A stretch of 64,000 bases of DNA from Celeribacter sp. HF31 (GCF_011806455.1 NZ_JAATOT010000007.1:205512-269511), one strand, 5' to 3'. Numbered from the stretch's first letter, positions 18,101-27,893 are shown. A program made the numbers and translations. Notes: generated by a model not told the origin, from the letters alone.

Positions 18101-19207
18101 TCAGTCTTCGGCGCAGGCCGTGAAGGCGCCCGCCAATTCGTCCATGAATTCGCCATAAAACGCGGCCCCCGGTGTCAGATCGACACCCAGCGGGTCGATG
18201 ACGGCGCTTTTGGCCTCGGTGCCGTCCAGCACGGTGTTCACAAGACCAGCGTTGAATTGCGGCTCGGAGAACACGCAGGTGATGCCGATCTCTTTCACCT
18301 TGTCCTGAATTTCACGAATGCGCGCGGGGCTCGGCGCCGTGGCGTCGCTGATCGAGATCGAACCAGCCGCAGACAGGCCGAAACGGTTTTCGAAATAATT
18401 GTAAGCGTCGTGGAAGACGATGAAGTTCATATCGGCGAGCGGCGCCATCTCGGCCTGAATCTCCGCGATTTTCACGTCCAGCGCCTCTTGGGCGGCGGCG
18501 GCATTTGTGCGGTAGGTCTCGGCGTTTTCCGCGTCGAGCGCGGCAAGCTCTTCGGAGATGACTCCGAGCCAGACGCGGGCGTTCATCGGGTCGAGCCAGG
18601 CGTGGCCGTCAATACCCTCGTGGGCGTGATCATGGTCGTCGTGATCGTCGTGAGCTTCCTCTGCATGATCGTCGTGGTCGTGATCATCGTGATCGTCGTG
18701 CGCGTCCTCGTCATGCGCGTCATGGTCATGATCGTCGTGATCCTCGGCCTCATGTGCGTGGTCGTCATGATCTTCGTCGCCATGGTCGTGCGCATCTTCA
18801 TCATGCTCATCCTCGTCATGCACATGACGCTCAAAGGTTGCCCCTTCGCGCACCTCCAACACGGTCGCCCCCTCGACCGTTGCGAGCGGCACGGAAAGCG
18901 TCTGTTGCCCAACCTCTTCGATCACCTCTTCGAGCCAAGGCTCGATTTTCGGCCCGGTCCAGAATACGACATCCGCGTCCTGCACGGCCTTCGCCTCAGA
19001 CGGGCGCATCGCATAGCCATGCGGCGAAGCGCCCTGTGCCATCAACATGGAGGGCTCACCGAGGTCGCCCATAACCTGCGCGACCAGAGAGTGAATCGGC
19101 GCCATGTCGGCCACGACATTGGGGACCTCGGCCTCAGCGGCGGTGACTTGTGCAAAATGTGCGCCCGCGAGAACAGGAACAACGAAAAGGGAGGAACGTA
19201 GGGACAT
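18101..19207 (-). CDS. znuA: Zinc ABC transporter substrate-binding protein with long His/Asp loop
   Basis: Periplasmic zinc-binding lipocalin-like receptor of the ZnuABC importer (cluster A-I fold). The 368-residue protein has a signal peptide (residues 1-23), zinc ligands in MAPIHSL (H39), SPHGY (H63), DGHAWLDP (H202) and IDPLG, and a charged loop at about residues 128-197 made almost only of His, Asp and Glu, thought in this family to gather or buffer zinc. It is divergent from zur-znuCB with a shared palindromic control region. The sequence coding the loop is a degenerate simple repeat of GAC/CAT/GAT codons. Confidence 0.97.
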   Translation of the reverse strand: MSLRSSLFVVPVLAGAHFAQVTAAEAEVPNVVADMAPIHSLVAQVMGDLGEPSMLMAQGASPHGYAMRPSEAKAVQDADVVFWTGPKIEPWLEEVIEEVGQQTLSVPLATVEGATVLEVREGATFERHVHDEDEHDEDAHDHGDEDHDDHAHEAEDHDDHDHDAHDEDAHDDHDDHDHDDHAEEAHDDHDDHDHAHEGIDGHAWLDPMNARVWLGVISEELAALDAENAETYRTNAAAAQEALDVKIAEIQAEMAPLADMNFIVFHDAYNYFENRFGLSAAGSISISDATAPSPARIREIQDKVKEIGITCVFSEPQFNAGLVNTVLDGTEAKSAVIDPLGVDLTPGAAFYGEFMDELAGAFTACAED

Positions 19208-19240
19208 TCTGGCCTCTGGATTGATGTGTTATGTTATTAC

Positions 19241-19291
19241 GTGACAGACTTGATATATCACAGGTGATAACATATCAAGTCCTCCTGTCAC
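19241..19291. promoter_or_regulatory. Nested palindromic operator, probable Zur binding region
   Basis: Between znuA and zur, GACTTGATAT (19247-19256) and ATATCAAGTC (19272-19281) form a perfect 10-bp inverted repeat. GTGACAG (19241-19247) and CTGTCAC (19285-19291) extend it outward with a small bulge. Inside lie TGATATATCA (19251-19260) and TGATA-ACA-TATCA (19265-19277). Position between zinc uptake genes and zur, and the TGATAACA-like core, support Zur binding to both promoters. Confidence 0.65.
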
Positions 19292-19344
19292 GAGTCTTGC
19301 AAAAGACCCACCCCGCGCCTCGCGCCCTTACGGAGCACAGTCCC

Positions 19345-19845
19345 ATGGACCCGAACCCGATCGGATTTCAAAAGCACGATCACAGCCATTGCGTCGCCGA
19401 TGCCGTCGCCGAGGCGGATCGGACCTGTCAGAAGGCCGGGTTGCAATTGACGCCGGTGCGCAAACGCGCCTTGGAGATTTTGCTCGAAGAACACCGCGCC
19501 TTGGGCGCCTATGACGTGCTGGCGCGCTTAGCGGAAGACGGGTTTGGCAGCCAACCGCCCGTGGCCTACCGCGCGCTCGATTTTCTGACGAAAAACGGCT
19601 TTGCCCATAAGATCGAGCGGCTGAACGCCTTTATCGCCTGCGCGCATCCGGGCGACATCCACACGCCGGCCTTCCTGATCTGCACCACATGCGAGGCCGT
19701 GGCCGAGGCGGAAACCGACCCCTCGCACAGCCTGTTGAACCAGATCGCCGACACCACAGGATTCCGCATCAGCCGCGCGGTGCTGGAGGCAGAGGGCACC
19801 TGCCCCAATTGCCTCGCGAACGATCAGGCGAAAGACCCGAAATGA
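19345..19845 (+). CDS. zur: Zinc uptake regulator, Fur family
   Basis: A 166-residue Fur-family repressor that should shut down zinc uptake when zinc is replete. The winged-helix domain covers about residues 30-95 (TPVRKRALEILLEEHRALGAYDVL and AYRALDFLTKNGFAHKIE). The C-terminal dimerisation domain has two Cys-x-x-Cys pairs (CTTC and CPNC), the usual structural zinc site. The ATG at 19345 is preferred; an in-frame codon at 19231 lies inside the control region. The stop overlaps znuC by four bases. Confidence 0.94.
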   Translation: MDPNPIGFQKHDHSHCVADAVAEADRTCQKAGLQLTPVRKRALEILLEEHRALGAYDVLARLAEDGFGSQPPVAYRALDFLTKNGFAHKIERLNAFIACAHPGDIHTPAFLICTTCEAVAEAETDPSHSLLNQIADTTGFRISRAVLEAEGTCPNCLANDQAKDPK

Positions 19846-20594
19846 GCCTCGTTTCCGTCGACACGATCAGCCTGCATCTCGGCGGGCGTCAGGTGCTGGA
19901 TCAGGTCTCGCTCAACATCGAGCCGGGGGAGATCGTCACCATCGTCGGACCGAACGGCTCCGGCAAATCGACGCTTTTGCGTGTCATCATCGGGGCGCTT
20001 TCGCCCAAGATCGGCAAGATCACCCGCAAAAAAGGTCTCAAGATCGGCTATGTGCCACAAAAGCTGCATATCGATCCGACCCTGCCGCTGACCGTGCGCA
20101 GGTTCCTGTCGCTGCCGAAACGCGTGAGCGATGAGGCCGCCCATGCCGCGCTTCATGATGCGGGCGCGGGGCACCTTTGCCACCATCAGATGACCTCGCT
20201 CTCGGGCGGGCAATTTCAACGCGTGCTTCTGGCCCGTGCGCTTTTGACTGATCCCGATCTTTTGATCCTCGATGAGGCGACCCAAGGCCTCGACCAACCC
20301 GGCTCCGCCGATTTTTATAGTCAGATCGAGCGACTGCGCCGTGAAAAAGGCTGCGCCGTACTCATGGTCTCGCATGAGCTCCATGTCGTGATGGCGGCCT
20401 CGGATCGGGTGATCTGTCTCAATGGTCACGTCTGTTGTCACGGCGCGCCGGAACATGTCGCCTCCGCGCCAGAATACCGCGCGCTCTTTGGCACCGGCAC
20501 CCATGGCGCGCTGGCGCTTTATCGCCACGACCATGACCACGATGCTTGCGATCACGATCATTCCCATGACACAGCACATAAGGAAAGCGCATGA
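19842..20594 (+). CDS. znuC: Zinc ABC transporter ATP-binding protein
   Basis: ATPase of ZnuABC. The 250-residue protein has Walker A GPNGSGKST (about residue 37), signature LSGGQFQRVLLARAL (about residue 124), Walker B DLLILDEATQGLD and the switch SHELH. The C-terminal 25 residues are His/Asp-rich (HDHDHDACDHDHSHD), echoing the ZnuA loop. The start overlaps the zur stop (ATGA) and its stop overlaps the znuB start. Confidence 0.97.
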   Translation: MSLVSVDTISLHLGGRQVLDQVSLNIEPGEIVTIVGPNGSGKSTLLRVIIGALSPKIGKITRKKGLKIGYVPQKLHIDPTLPLTVRRFLSLPKRVSDEAAHAALHDAGAGHLCHHQMTSLSGGQFQRVLLARALLTDPDLLILDEATQGLDQPGSADFYSQIERLRREKGCAVLMVSHELHVVMAASDRVICLNGHVCCHGAPEHVASAPEYRALFGTGTHGALALYRHDHDHDACDHDHSHDTAHKESA

Positions 20595-21394
20595 GCCTTT
20601 TGGATGATTTCATCGTCCGCGCGGTCTTGGCCGGGCTGGGCCTCGTTTTGGCCGCCGCCCCGCTGGGCTGTTTCGTCGTCTGGCGGCGCATGGCCTATTT
20701 CGGCGATGCCACGGCGCATGCCGCGCTTTTGGGCGTGGCTCTGGCACTGGCTTTCAACATCTCGATTTTCGTGGGCGTGTTGAGCGTCGCGCTGATCATG
20801 GCCGTGACCGTCTCTGCGCTCTCGGGCCGGGGCTTTGCCATGGACACGATCCTCGGCGTCATGGCGCATAGTTCACTGGCCTTCGGCCTCGTCGCCGTGT
20901 CTTTTGTGCCGGGCGTGCGGGTTGATCTCATGGCCTATCTCTTCGGCGACATCCTCGCCGTCGGGCGCAGCGATCTTGTGGTGATCTGGCTTGGTGCGGC
21001 TTTGGTGGTCGGGCTGTTGTATTGGCGCTGGTCGGCGCTTTTGACCGCGACGCTCAACCCCGATCTGGCCTATGCGTCCGGCATCTCGCCCAAGCGCGAA
21101 CAGATGATCCTGTCGCTCGCGCTCGCTCTGGTCGTCGCCGTCGCCATCAAAGTGGTCGGCACGCTGTTGATTGCCGCGATGCTGTTGATCCCGGCCGCCA
21201 GTGCGCGCACCTTTTCGCGCACGCCCGAACGCATGGCCGCCATCGCCATGGTGATCGGCGTGCTCTCCGTCTTGGGCGGTATTCAGAGCGCCTTTACCTT
21301 TGACACGCCGACCGGCCCGACCATTGTCTGCGTCGCGGCACTTTTGTTCGTGGCCGCCAATCTGGTGCGGCTTCTGCGCGCTCAGGTCAAATAA
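20591..21394 (+). CDS. znuB: Zinc ABC transporter permease
   Basis: A 267-residue membrane subunit of ZnuABC with about eight helices. Family patterns include the FGDATAHAALLG segment near residue 36 and KVVGTLLIAAMLLIPAA near residue 190. It is the last gene of the zur-znuC-znuB unit. Its final 13 bases overlap the end of the convergent mannitol dehydrogenase gene, so there is no space for an independent terminator. Confidence 0.96.
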   Translation: MSLLDDFIVRAVLAGLGLVLAAAPLGCFVVWRRMAYFGDATAHAALLGVALALAFNISIFVGVLSVALIMAVTVSALSGRGFAMDTILGVMAHSSLAFGLVAVSFVPGVRVDLMAYLFGDILAVGRSDLVVIWLGAALVVGLLYWRWSALLTATLNPDLAYASGISPKREQMILSLALALVVAVAIKVVGTLLIAAMLLIPAASARTFSRTPERMAAIAMVIGVLSVLGGIQSAFTFDTPTGPTIVCVAALLFVAANLVRLLRAQVK

Positions 21395-22848
21395 GAGCTG
21401 AGCGTGGCCTCCACACCCTCGCGATAGATCATCGAAAGCCAGCGCGCGAAAGCCTCCGCAAACTGCGGCTCTTCCGCCAGATCGCCATAGATGTGACGCA
21501 TGGAAAGCCAGACCTTCGGGTCACTTTTGGCCTTGGCCGCCAGCGCCGTCAGATTGGACCAAAACGGATCATTCGGCGCAATCTCGGTCCCATCTTCGCG
21601 TGACCCCAAACAATAGCGCGCCCAAAGCGCAGAGCTGAGCGCAAGTCCTTCCGGCGCAATCCCCCGTGCAAGACAGGCGTGGATCGACGGCACAAGAAAG
21701 CCCGGTTGCCGCGACGAGCCGTCAAAGGCCACGCGGCGCGTCGTGTCGACGATTTTCGGATTGGAGAACCGCGTTTTGATCAGCGCGACATAGGTCTCTG
21801 GCGTAAACTCGGGCACCGGCGCGACATGGGGCATGATCTCTTCGCGCTCGACTTTCTCGAACAAAGCAACGATCAAAGGATGCGTCATACAGCCGGAAAT
21901 CGTCGCAACGGAAAGCAACTCTCCGACAGCCGCAATCACCTGATGCCCACCGTTGAGAATGCGAATTTTCATCGTCTCGTAAGAGTGCACATCGTCTGAA
22001 AATGTTGCCCCCGCCTTGTCCCAATCGGGACGGCCCGCGCAAAACTCATCCTCAATCACCCATTGCCGAAAATTCTCATGCGTGACGGGCACGGCATCCT
22101 TGATGCCGAAGTCTTGCACCAACTCCAACTCCTGCGGGCCTGTCGCGGGCACGATGCAATCGACCATGGCGTTGGGGAAGCTGCACTCGGCATCGATCCA
22201 CTCCGCCAGATCGGGATCGGAAAGCTTAGCGAGCGACACCACCGTTTGGCGCAGCACCGCGCCATTGCCTTGCAAGTTGTCGCAAGACTGTCCCGTGAAC
22301 GGCCCGACCCCGCGATCCCGGCGCAGCTTCAACGCGGCGACCATGGCGCCAAAGGCCGTGCGCGGGCGCCAGGGGTTTTCGGCGTCATGGACAATATCCG
22401 GATGCGTGGCGTCAAAGCCCTTGGTCGCCGGATCGATGTAATAGCCGCCCTCTGTGACGGTGAGCGCGACGATGCGAATGTCGGGCTGCGCCATGCGTTC
22501 GATCAGCGCGCCGTTGCCGTCTTCGACCGGGACATAGTCGATCATCGCACCGACGACCTCCGCCGAAGACCCCGCAGGGTCCAGCTCGATCAGTGTGGTC
22601 AGATAGTCCTGTGCCGCGAATTTCTGGCGCATCTGCTCATCATAGGGCCGCACCCCGGCGCCGACGATGGCCCAATCCTGCGCCAATCCCATCTGCATCA
22701 GCCGGTGCAGATACCAGGATTGATGCGCGCGGTGGAAATTGCCGAGACCGATATGAACGATGCCCGGTGTGAGCGCGCTCCGGTCATACTTCGGGCGTTT
22801 GATCGCGTCAGGCAAATCCGCGAGGGTCTTGTTGGATAGTTTAATCAT
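21382..22848 (-). CDS. mtlK: Mannitol 2-dehydrogenase (polyol-specific long-chain dehydrogenase)
   Basis: NAD-dependent oxidation of mannitol (and often arabitol) to the ketose. The 488-residue length is typical. Visible motifs are VHIGLGNFHRAHQ (N-terminal nucleotide-binding region, about residue 31), the TEGGYYID segment and the family signature KIRILNGGHQ, which carries the catalytic Lys with Asn and His (about residue 297). It is the last gene of a polyol operon after smoS, as in Rhodobacter sphaeroides. Its end overlaps znuB by 13 bases on the opposite strand. Confidence 0.95.
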   Translation of the reverse strand: MIKLSNKTLADLPDAIKRPKYDRSALTPGIVHIGLGNFHRAHQSWYLHRLMQMGLAQDWAIVGAGVRPYDEQMRQKFAAQDYLTTLIELDPAGSSAEVVGAMIDYVPVEDGNGALIERMAQPDIRIVALTVTEGGYYIDPATKGFDATHPDIVHDAENPWRPRTAFGAMVAALKLRRDRGVGPFTGQSCDNLQGNGAVLRQTVVSLAKLSDPDLAEWIDAECSFPNAMVDCIVPATGPQELELVQDFGIKDAVPVTHENFRQWVIEDEFCAGRPDWDKAGATFSDDVHSYETMKIRILNGGHQVIAAVGELLSVATISGCMTHPLIVALFEKVEREEIMPHVAPVPEFTPETYVALIKTRFSNPKIVDTTRRVAFDGSSRQPGFLVPSIHACLARGIAPEGLALSSALWARYCLGSREDGTEIAPNDPFWSNLTALAAKAKSDPKVWLSMRHIYGDLAEEPQFAEAFARWLSMIYREGVEATLSSYLT

Positions 22849-22871
22849 GTCTCTTCCCTCTGCTCATCCGC

Positions 22872-23657
22872 TCAGCTCATCCACTGGCCGCCATCGACGT
22901 TATACGTCTGCGCCACGATGTAATCGGCCTCGGGCGTGGCGAGGAAAACGGCCATGCCGGTCAGATCCTCCGCCCGGCCCATGCGCCCGAAAGGCACGGC
23001 CTCGCCGACTTCTTTTTTCTTTTGGCCCAAAGGCTTGTTTTCATATTTGGCGAAGAACGCATCGACCCCTTCCCAGTGCTCGCCCTCCACCACGCCGGGC
23101 GCGATGGCGTTGACGTTGATGCCCTGCGAGATGAGGTTCAGCCCCGCCGATTGAGTCAGGCTGATGACCGCCGCTTTCGTCGCGCAATAGACCGCCACGA
23201 GAGGCTCGCCGCGCCGACCGGCTTGCGAGGCCATGTTGATGATCTTGCCCCCCTGCCCGCGCGCGATCATGTGTTGCGCGACGGCCTGCATCATGAAAAG
23301 CGTGCCGGAGACGTTGATCGCGAAAGCGCGCTCAAAGTCGTCGCGGGTGATCTCGACGAGGGGTGCTGCGGTAAAGATCGCGGCGTTGTTGATCAGGATG
23401 TCGATGCCGCCGAGACGCTCCGCCGTTTCATCAACAGCGCGATCAATGCTGGCTTGATCCGTCACATCAAGCTCGACCGCGATGGCCGCCGCGCCGATTT
23501 CGGTCGCAGCCAAACGCGCACGCGCGATGTCGATGTCGGCGATGGCCACACGCGCCCCTTCCGCGACATAGGCCTTGGCGAAGGCTAGGCCTATGCCACG
23601 CGCCGCCCCCGTGATCAACGCAGTTTTACCCGACAGTTTCCCGGCAAGCCGTGTCAT
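22872..23657 (-). CDS. smoS: Sorbitol dehydrogenase, SDR family
   Basis: A 261-residue classical short-chain dehydrogenase: TGAARGIG near residue 17, NNAA near 92, catalytic YCATK near 158 and a C-terminal GG end (NVDGGQWMS). The [14 protein letters not shown] segment ([11 protein letters not shown]) and length fit SmoS of Rhodobacter sphaeroides, which oxidises sorbitol and galactitol. Its ATG overlaps the stop of the ATPase gene (ATGA), so it is translated with the transporter. Confidence 0.93.
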   Translation of the reverse strand: MTRLAGKLSGKTALITGAARGIGLAFAKAYVAEGARVAIADIDIARARLAATEIGAAAIAVELDVTDQASIDRAVDETAERLGGIDILINNAAIFTAAPLVEITRDDFERAFAINVSGTLFMMQAVAQHMIARGQGGKIINMASQAGRRGEPLVAVYCATKAAVISLTQSAGLNLISQGINVNAIAPGVVEGEHWEGVDAFFAKYENKPLGQKKKEVGEAVPFGRMGRAEDLTGMAVFLATPEADYIVAQTYNVDGGQWMS

Positions 23658-24658
23658 GCGATCCGCAGCCCCTCGGCGTCGAAACGATGCAGATTGGCCT
23701 CATTCGGCGTCAACCAAACGGTGTCGCCATAGGACAGAGACACTTCGCCGGAGGCGCGCACGGTCAGAGGTTCGTCCCATCCATCGACCGTGACGTGAAA
23801 GAACGTGTCGGAGCCCAAATGTTCCGACACGCCGATCTCCCCCTTCCACGCGCCGCCCTCGGTCGAGATTGCGAGGTGTTCGGGGCGGATACCGATGGTG
23901 GTGGCACCATGTTTGGCCGCCTCTGCCCCGGTGATCAGGTTCATTTTCGGCGAACCGATAAAGCCCGCGACAAAGACATTGCGGGGGCGATTATAGAGTT
24001 CGAGCGGGGAGCCGACCTGTTCGATATTGCCCGCACGCAGGACGACGATCTTATCGGCCATGGTCATGGCTTCGACCTGATCGTGGGTGACGTAGATCAT
24101 CGTCGTGGCGAGGCGTTTGTGCAGCTCGGAGATTTCCAGCCTCATGCCCACACGCAGCGCGGCGTCGAGGTTCGAGAGCGGCTCATCGAACAGAAACGCC
24201 GCCGGTTCACGCACAATGGCGCGTCCGATGGCGACGCGCTGACGCTGGCCCCCCGAAAGTTGCCCCGGCTTGCGGTCGAGGTAATCGGTGAGGTTCAGCG
24301 CCTTGGCGGCTCCCTCGATCCGGCGCTCCTGTTCGTCCTGCGGCAGGCCCGCCATTTTCATCGGAAAAGCGATGTTCTTGCGCACGGACATATGGGGATA
24401 GAGCGCGTAAGACTGGAACACCATCGCCAGACCGCGTTTCGCGGGCGGCAGGTTGGTGGCGTCTTCGCGGTCGATGCGGATCTGGCCGCCAGAGACATCT
24501 TCGAGCCCCGCGATTAACCGCAACAATGTGGATTTCCCGCAGCCCGACGGGCCGACGAAGACCACGAATTCGCCATCCTCGATGGTCAGATCCAGAGGCG
24601 GAATGACTTCGATGTCGCCGAAGGCCTTGCGCACTTTATCAAGTGTGATGCGTCCCAT
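23654..24658 (-). CDS. smoK: Polyol ABC transporter ATP-binding protein
   Basis: A 334-residue ATPase of the MalK/UgpC type. It has Walker [10 protein letters not shown] (about residue 36), signature [14 protein letters not shown] (about residue 135), Walker [13 protein letters not shown] and a C-terminal regulatory OB-fold region (residues 235-334, containing GIRPEHL). It energises the SmoF-SmoG permease pair. Confidence 0.95.
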   Translation of the reverse strand: MGRITLDKVRKAFGDIEVIPPLDLTIEDGEFVVFVGPSGCGKSTLLRLIAGLEDVSGGQIRIDREDATNLPPAKRGLAMVFQSYALYPHMSVRKNIAFPMKMAGLPQDEQERRIEGAAKALNLTDYLDRKPGQLSGGQRQRVAIGRAIVREPAAFLFDEPLSNLDAALRVGMRLEISELHKRLATTMIYVTHDQVEAMTMADKIVVLRAGNIEQVGSPLELYNRPRNVFVAGFIGSPKMNLITGAEAAKHGATTIGIRPEHLAISTEGGAWKGEIGVSEHLGSDTFFHVTVDGWDEPLTVRASGEVSLSYGDTVWLTPNEANLHRFDAEGLRIA

Positions 24659-24677
24659 GTCGAAGGTCCTTTTCTTA

Positions 24678-25508
24678 TTACTTCACAGCGCCGAAGGTCA
24701 GGCCCCGGACGAGTTGTTTCTGGCTGAACCAGCCCATGATCAGGATCGGCGCGATGGCCATGGTGGAGGCGGCGGAGAGCTTCGCGTAAAACAGGCCCTC
24801 GGGGCTTGAGTAGCTGGCAATAAAGGCCGTCAGGGGCGCCGCTTTCGCAGCGGTCAGGTTGAGGGTCCAAAACGCCTCATTCCACGCAAGGATGATGTTC
24901 AACAGCACCGTCGAGGCCATGCCGGGGATCGCCATCGGCGTCAGCACATGGATGATTTCAGAGCGCAAACTGGCGCCATCCATCCGCGCGGCCTCCAAAA
25001 TTTCGCCAGGGATTTCCTTGAAATAGGTGTAGAGCATCCAGACGATGATCGGCAGGTTGATGAGCGTCAAAACGATGACCAGACCGATGCGGGTGTCGAG
25101 CAATCCGAGATCGCGGAACAACAGGTAGATCGGGACCAACACACCGACAGGCGGCAGCATCTTGGTCGAGAGCATCCACATCAAAACGTCTTTGGTGCGC
25201 TTGGCGGGGACGAAAGCCATCGACCATGCGGCGGGCACCGCGATGATCAGGCCCAAAAGCGTCGAGCCGCCGGAGATGATCACCGAGTTCATGAAGTGCC
25301 GGAAATAATTCGAGCGCTCCTGTACCGTGACGTAATTGTCCAGCGTCCAATGGAAATTGAACCAGACGGGCGGGTCGGCGATGGCGGCGGCCTCGGTCTT
25401 GAATGAGGTCAGTATGGTCCAGAGGATCGGGAAAAAGATCGCGATGCCGATGGCCCATGCTGCGAGCGTGGTGATGAGTTTGCGCCGGGTCGAAACGGAA
25501 CGTGCCAT
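24678..25508 (-). CDS. smoG: Polyol ABC transporter permease
   Basis: A 276-residue inner-membrane protein with six helices, of the MalG type. The EAA loop that docks the ATPase is [25 protein letters not shown] (about residues 187-211). It follows smoF by 12 bases. Confidence 0.94.
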   Translation of the reverse strand: MARSVSTRRKLITTLAAWAIGIAIFFPILWTILTSFKTEAAAIADPPVWFNFHWTLDNYVTVQERSNYFRHFMNSVIISGGSTLLGLIIAVPAAWSMAFVPAKRTKDVLMWMLSTKMLPPVGVLVPIYLLFRDLGLLDTRIGLVIVLTLINLPIIVWMLYTYFKEIPGEILEAARMDGASLRSEIIHVLTPMAIPGMASTVLLNIILAWNEAFWTLNLTAAKAAPLTAFIASYSSPEGLFYAKLSAASTMAIAPILIMGWFSQKQLVRGLTFGAVK

Positions 25509-25520
25509 GAGTTCGCCTCC

Positions 25521-26393
25521 TTACGCGTCGAGGTTCTTGCCGATCATCCGCATCAGGAAGATCGCAACGATATTGGCGAGGATGATGGCGACGACGCCAC
25601 CGGCGGAGCCACCGCCCACATCGAATTGCAGCAAGGACTGCATGTAGATGAGGTAGGTGAGGTTCGTGGACGCCGTGCCCGGACCGCCATTGGTGGTCAC
25701 GAGGATCTCGGCGAAAACCGACAAGAGGAAAATCGTCTGGATCAGGATCACCACGGTGATCGCGCGGGCCAGATGCGGCAGCATGATGTAGAAGAACCGC
25801 TTGATCCACGGCGCGCCGTCCATCTCTGCGGCCTCCAACTGTTCCTGGTCGAGCGACTGCAAAGCGGTCAAAAGGATCAGCGTCGCAAAGGGGAGCCATT
25901 GCCAACTGACGATGCCGATGATCGAACCAAGAGGGGCCGCAGATAGAAAATCAAAGGGCTGCAATCCCAGCGCCTTGGCGGCATGGGCAAAGAGACCGTT
26001 CACAGGATTCATGAACATGTTCTTCCACACCAGCGCCGACACGGTCGGCATGACAAAAAACGGTGCGATGACCAGAATGCGCACGATGCCCTGACCGAAA
26101 AACGGCTGATCGAGCAAAAGCGCCAAAAGGATGCCGCCGATCACGGTGACCACCAGGACACCGACAACCAGCGCGATCGTGTTCCAAAGCGCCGCGAAGA
26201 ACGCCGGGTCAGTCAGGAAATAACGGTAGTTGGTCAGCCCGGTGAATTCCTCCATCCCCGGCATCAACAGGTTGTAGCGCAGGAAGGAGAAATAGAGCGT
26301 CATCGACAGCGGGATCAGCATCCAACCCAAAAGCAAAAGAACAGCGGGCGAGATCATGAGCCGCGCGCTCATGCGAGAATGTTTCGTGGCCAT
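25521..26393 (-). CDS. smoF: Polyol ABC transporter permease
   Basis: A 290-residue MalF-type permease with six helices. The EAA loop reads EAAEMDGAPWIKRFFYIMLPHL (about residues 188-209). A terminator-like hairpin lies between this gene and the upstream binding-protein gene, so it should be expressed at a lower level than SmoE. Confidence 0.94.
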   Translation of the reverse strand: MATKHSRMSARLMISPAVLLLLGWMLIPLSMTLYFSFLRYNLLMPGMEEFTGLTNYRYFLTDPAFFAALWNTIALVVGVLVVTVIGGILLALLLDQPFFGQGIVRILVIAPFFVMPTVSALVWKNMFMNPVNGLFAHAAKALGLQPFDFLSAAPLGSIIGIVSWQWLPFATLILLTALQSLDQEQLEAAEMDGAPWIKRFFYIMLPHLARAITVVILIQTIFLLSVFAEILVTTNGGPGTASTNLTYLIYMQSLLQFDVGGGSAGGVVAIILANIVAIFLMRMIGKNLDA

Positions 26394-26424
26394 GTGATGT
26401 GCCTCGGCGATCAGAGGGAAAAAT

Positions 26425-26451
26425 GCGGGCCGGAACTGGGAACCGGCCCGC
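26425..26451 (-). terminator. Attenuating hairpin between smoE and smoF
   Basis: GCGGGCCGG (26425-26433) and CCGGCCCGC (26443-26451) form a perfect 9-bp stem with a 9-base loop. On the minus (transcribed) strand it is followed by ATTTTT. This is a complete intrinsic terminator shape inside an operon, downstream of the binding-protein gene, and should end part of the transcripts. Confidence 0.75.
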
Positions 26452-26463
26452 GAGGAGGACGGC

Positions 26464-27774
26464 TTACTTGATGTATCCGGCCTTCATCATCTCACGCTCG
26501 GTGAGTTTCTGGGCGTTGTCCAAGGCCTGTTCGGCGCTCATCTGACCGGCCAGAGCCGCAGAGAATTGCTGGCCGACGGCGGTGCCAATGCCCTGAAATT
26601 CCGGGATCGCAACGAATTGCACGCCCACGTAAGGCACCTCATCCACGGTCGGGTTCTTGGGGTCCGCAGACAGGATGGACTCGAGCGTCATCTTCGCGAA
26701 AGGCACGGACTGATACTCCGGGTTCTCGTAGAGCGACTGACGCGTACCCGGCGGCACATTCGCCCAACCTTCTTTCGAGGCGACGAGCGCGGTGTAGTCT
26801 TTCGACGTCGCCCATTCGACAAAGGCTTTTGCCGCGTCGACTTTCTGCGTGCCCGCCGGAATGCCGAGGTTCCATGCCCAAAGCCAGTTGCCACGCGGGC
26901 CAAGCCCGTTGTCCGGCGCCTGCGCAAACCCGACGCTGTCGGCCACTTGGCTGTCGTTCGGGTTGGTCACGAAAGAGGCCGCGACGGTGGCGTCGATCCA
27001 CATGCCGCATTTGCCGGTCTGGAACAGCGCGAGGTTCTCATTGAACCCGTTGCCCGACGCGCCCGGCGGACCGTAATTGTTCATCAGCTCAAGATAGTCG
27101 TTCAGCGTATTGGCCCAGGCCTCAGAGTCGAACTGCGGCTTCCAATCCATGTCGAACCATTTCGCACCGTAGGAATTGGCCATCGCCGAGAGGAACGCCA
27201 TGTTCTCGCCCCAGCCCGCCTTGCCGCGCAGGCAGATGCCGTAGACCTCGTTGTCCTTGTCGGTCATCGCGGCGGCGGCTTCTTTGATGAAGGTCCAGGT
27301 GGGCGCGTCGGGCATCTCAAGCCCGGCCTTTTCCATCAGGTCGGTGCGATACATCACCATCGAGCTTTCGCCATAGAACGGGGCCGCGTAAAGCTCGCCA
27401 TCGACGGTCAGTCCCTCGCGGATCGCGGGCAAGAGATCGTCAACGTCATAGCTCTCCGGCAGATCGTTGAGCGACACAAGCCAACCACGCTCGCCCCAGA
27501 TCGGCACCTCGTAGGTCCCGATGGTCATGACGTCGAATTGACCGCCCTTGGTGGCCACGTCCTGCGTCACCCGTTGGCGCAGCACGTTTTCCTCCAACGT
27601 GACCCACTCCACCTCGATGTCGGGATGTTTGGCGTAAAAATCATCCATCAGACCCTGCATGCGGATCATGTCGCCGTTGTTCACGGTTGCGACGGTGATG
27701 GTCTCGGAAGTGGCCCCTGTCGCCAAAGCAGCAAGAGCGCACGCCCCCATGAGGGCGCGGAAAGTCGTGTTCAT
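26464..27774 (-). CDS. smoE: Polyol ABC transporter substrate-binding protein
   Basis: A 436-residue periplasmic receptor of the MalE-like (cluster 1) type, with a signal peptide ending near residue 23 (ALAALATGATS). Conserved features include the GICLRGKAGWGENMAF segment and the C-terminal helices. It is the first structural gene of the sorbitol/mannitol importer. A dyad lies just upstream of its start and a terminator-like hairpin just downstream. Confidence 0.94.
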   Translation of the reverse strand: MNTTFRALMGACALAALATGATSETITVATVNNGDMIRMQGLMDDFYAKHPDIEVEWVTLEENVLRQRVTQDVATKGGQFDVMTIGTYEVPIWGERGWLVSLNDLPESYDVDDLLPAIREGLTVDGELYAAPFYGESSMVMYRTDLMEKAGLEMPDAPTWTFIKEAAAAMTDKDNEVYGICLRGKAGWGENMAFLSAMANSYGAKWFDMDWKPQFDSEAWANTLNDYLELMNNYGPPGASGNGFNENLALFQTGKCGMWIDATVAASFVTNPNDSQVADSVGFAQAPDNGLGPRGNWLWAWNLGIPAGTQKVDAAKAFVEWATSKDYTALVASKEGWANVPPGTRQSLYENPEYQSVPFAKMTLESILSADPKNPTVDEVPYVGVQFVAIPEFQGIGTAVGQQFSAALAGQMSAEQALDNAQKLTEREMMKAGYIK

Positions 27775-27793
27775 GATATCCTCCCATTAGATT

Positions 27794-27826
27794 TGAGCAT
27801 TTGCCCATATCATGAACTAATGCTCA
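27794..27826. promoter_or_regulatory. Dyad upstream of smoE, candidate operator of the polyol regulator
   Basis: TGAGCATT (27794-27801) and AATGCTCA (27819-27826) form a perfect 8-bp inverted repeat with a 17-base spacer, 20 bases upstream of the smoE start. SorC/DeoR-type regulators often use TGA/TCA-bounded half-sites with such spacing, and the regulator gene lies immediately upstream. Confidence 0.6.
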
Positions 27827-27893
27827 CCTATGCGTGCAATTCTGTCAAGACGCTTTCCCAAAACGCCCATGACTTCATCTCTCGCGGGAAATT

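Noticed and set aside
18600..18830. Repeated GATCGTCGTGATC-like sequence considered as a DNA repeat element
   Set aside because: It is explained by the His/Asp codons of the ZnuA loop in the correct frame.
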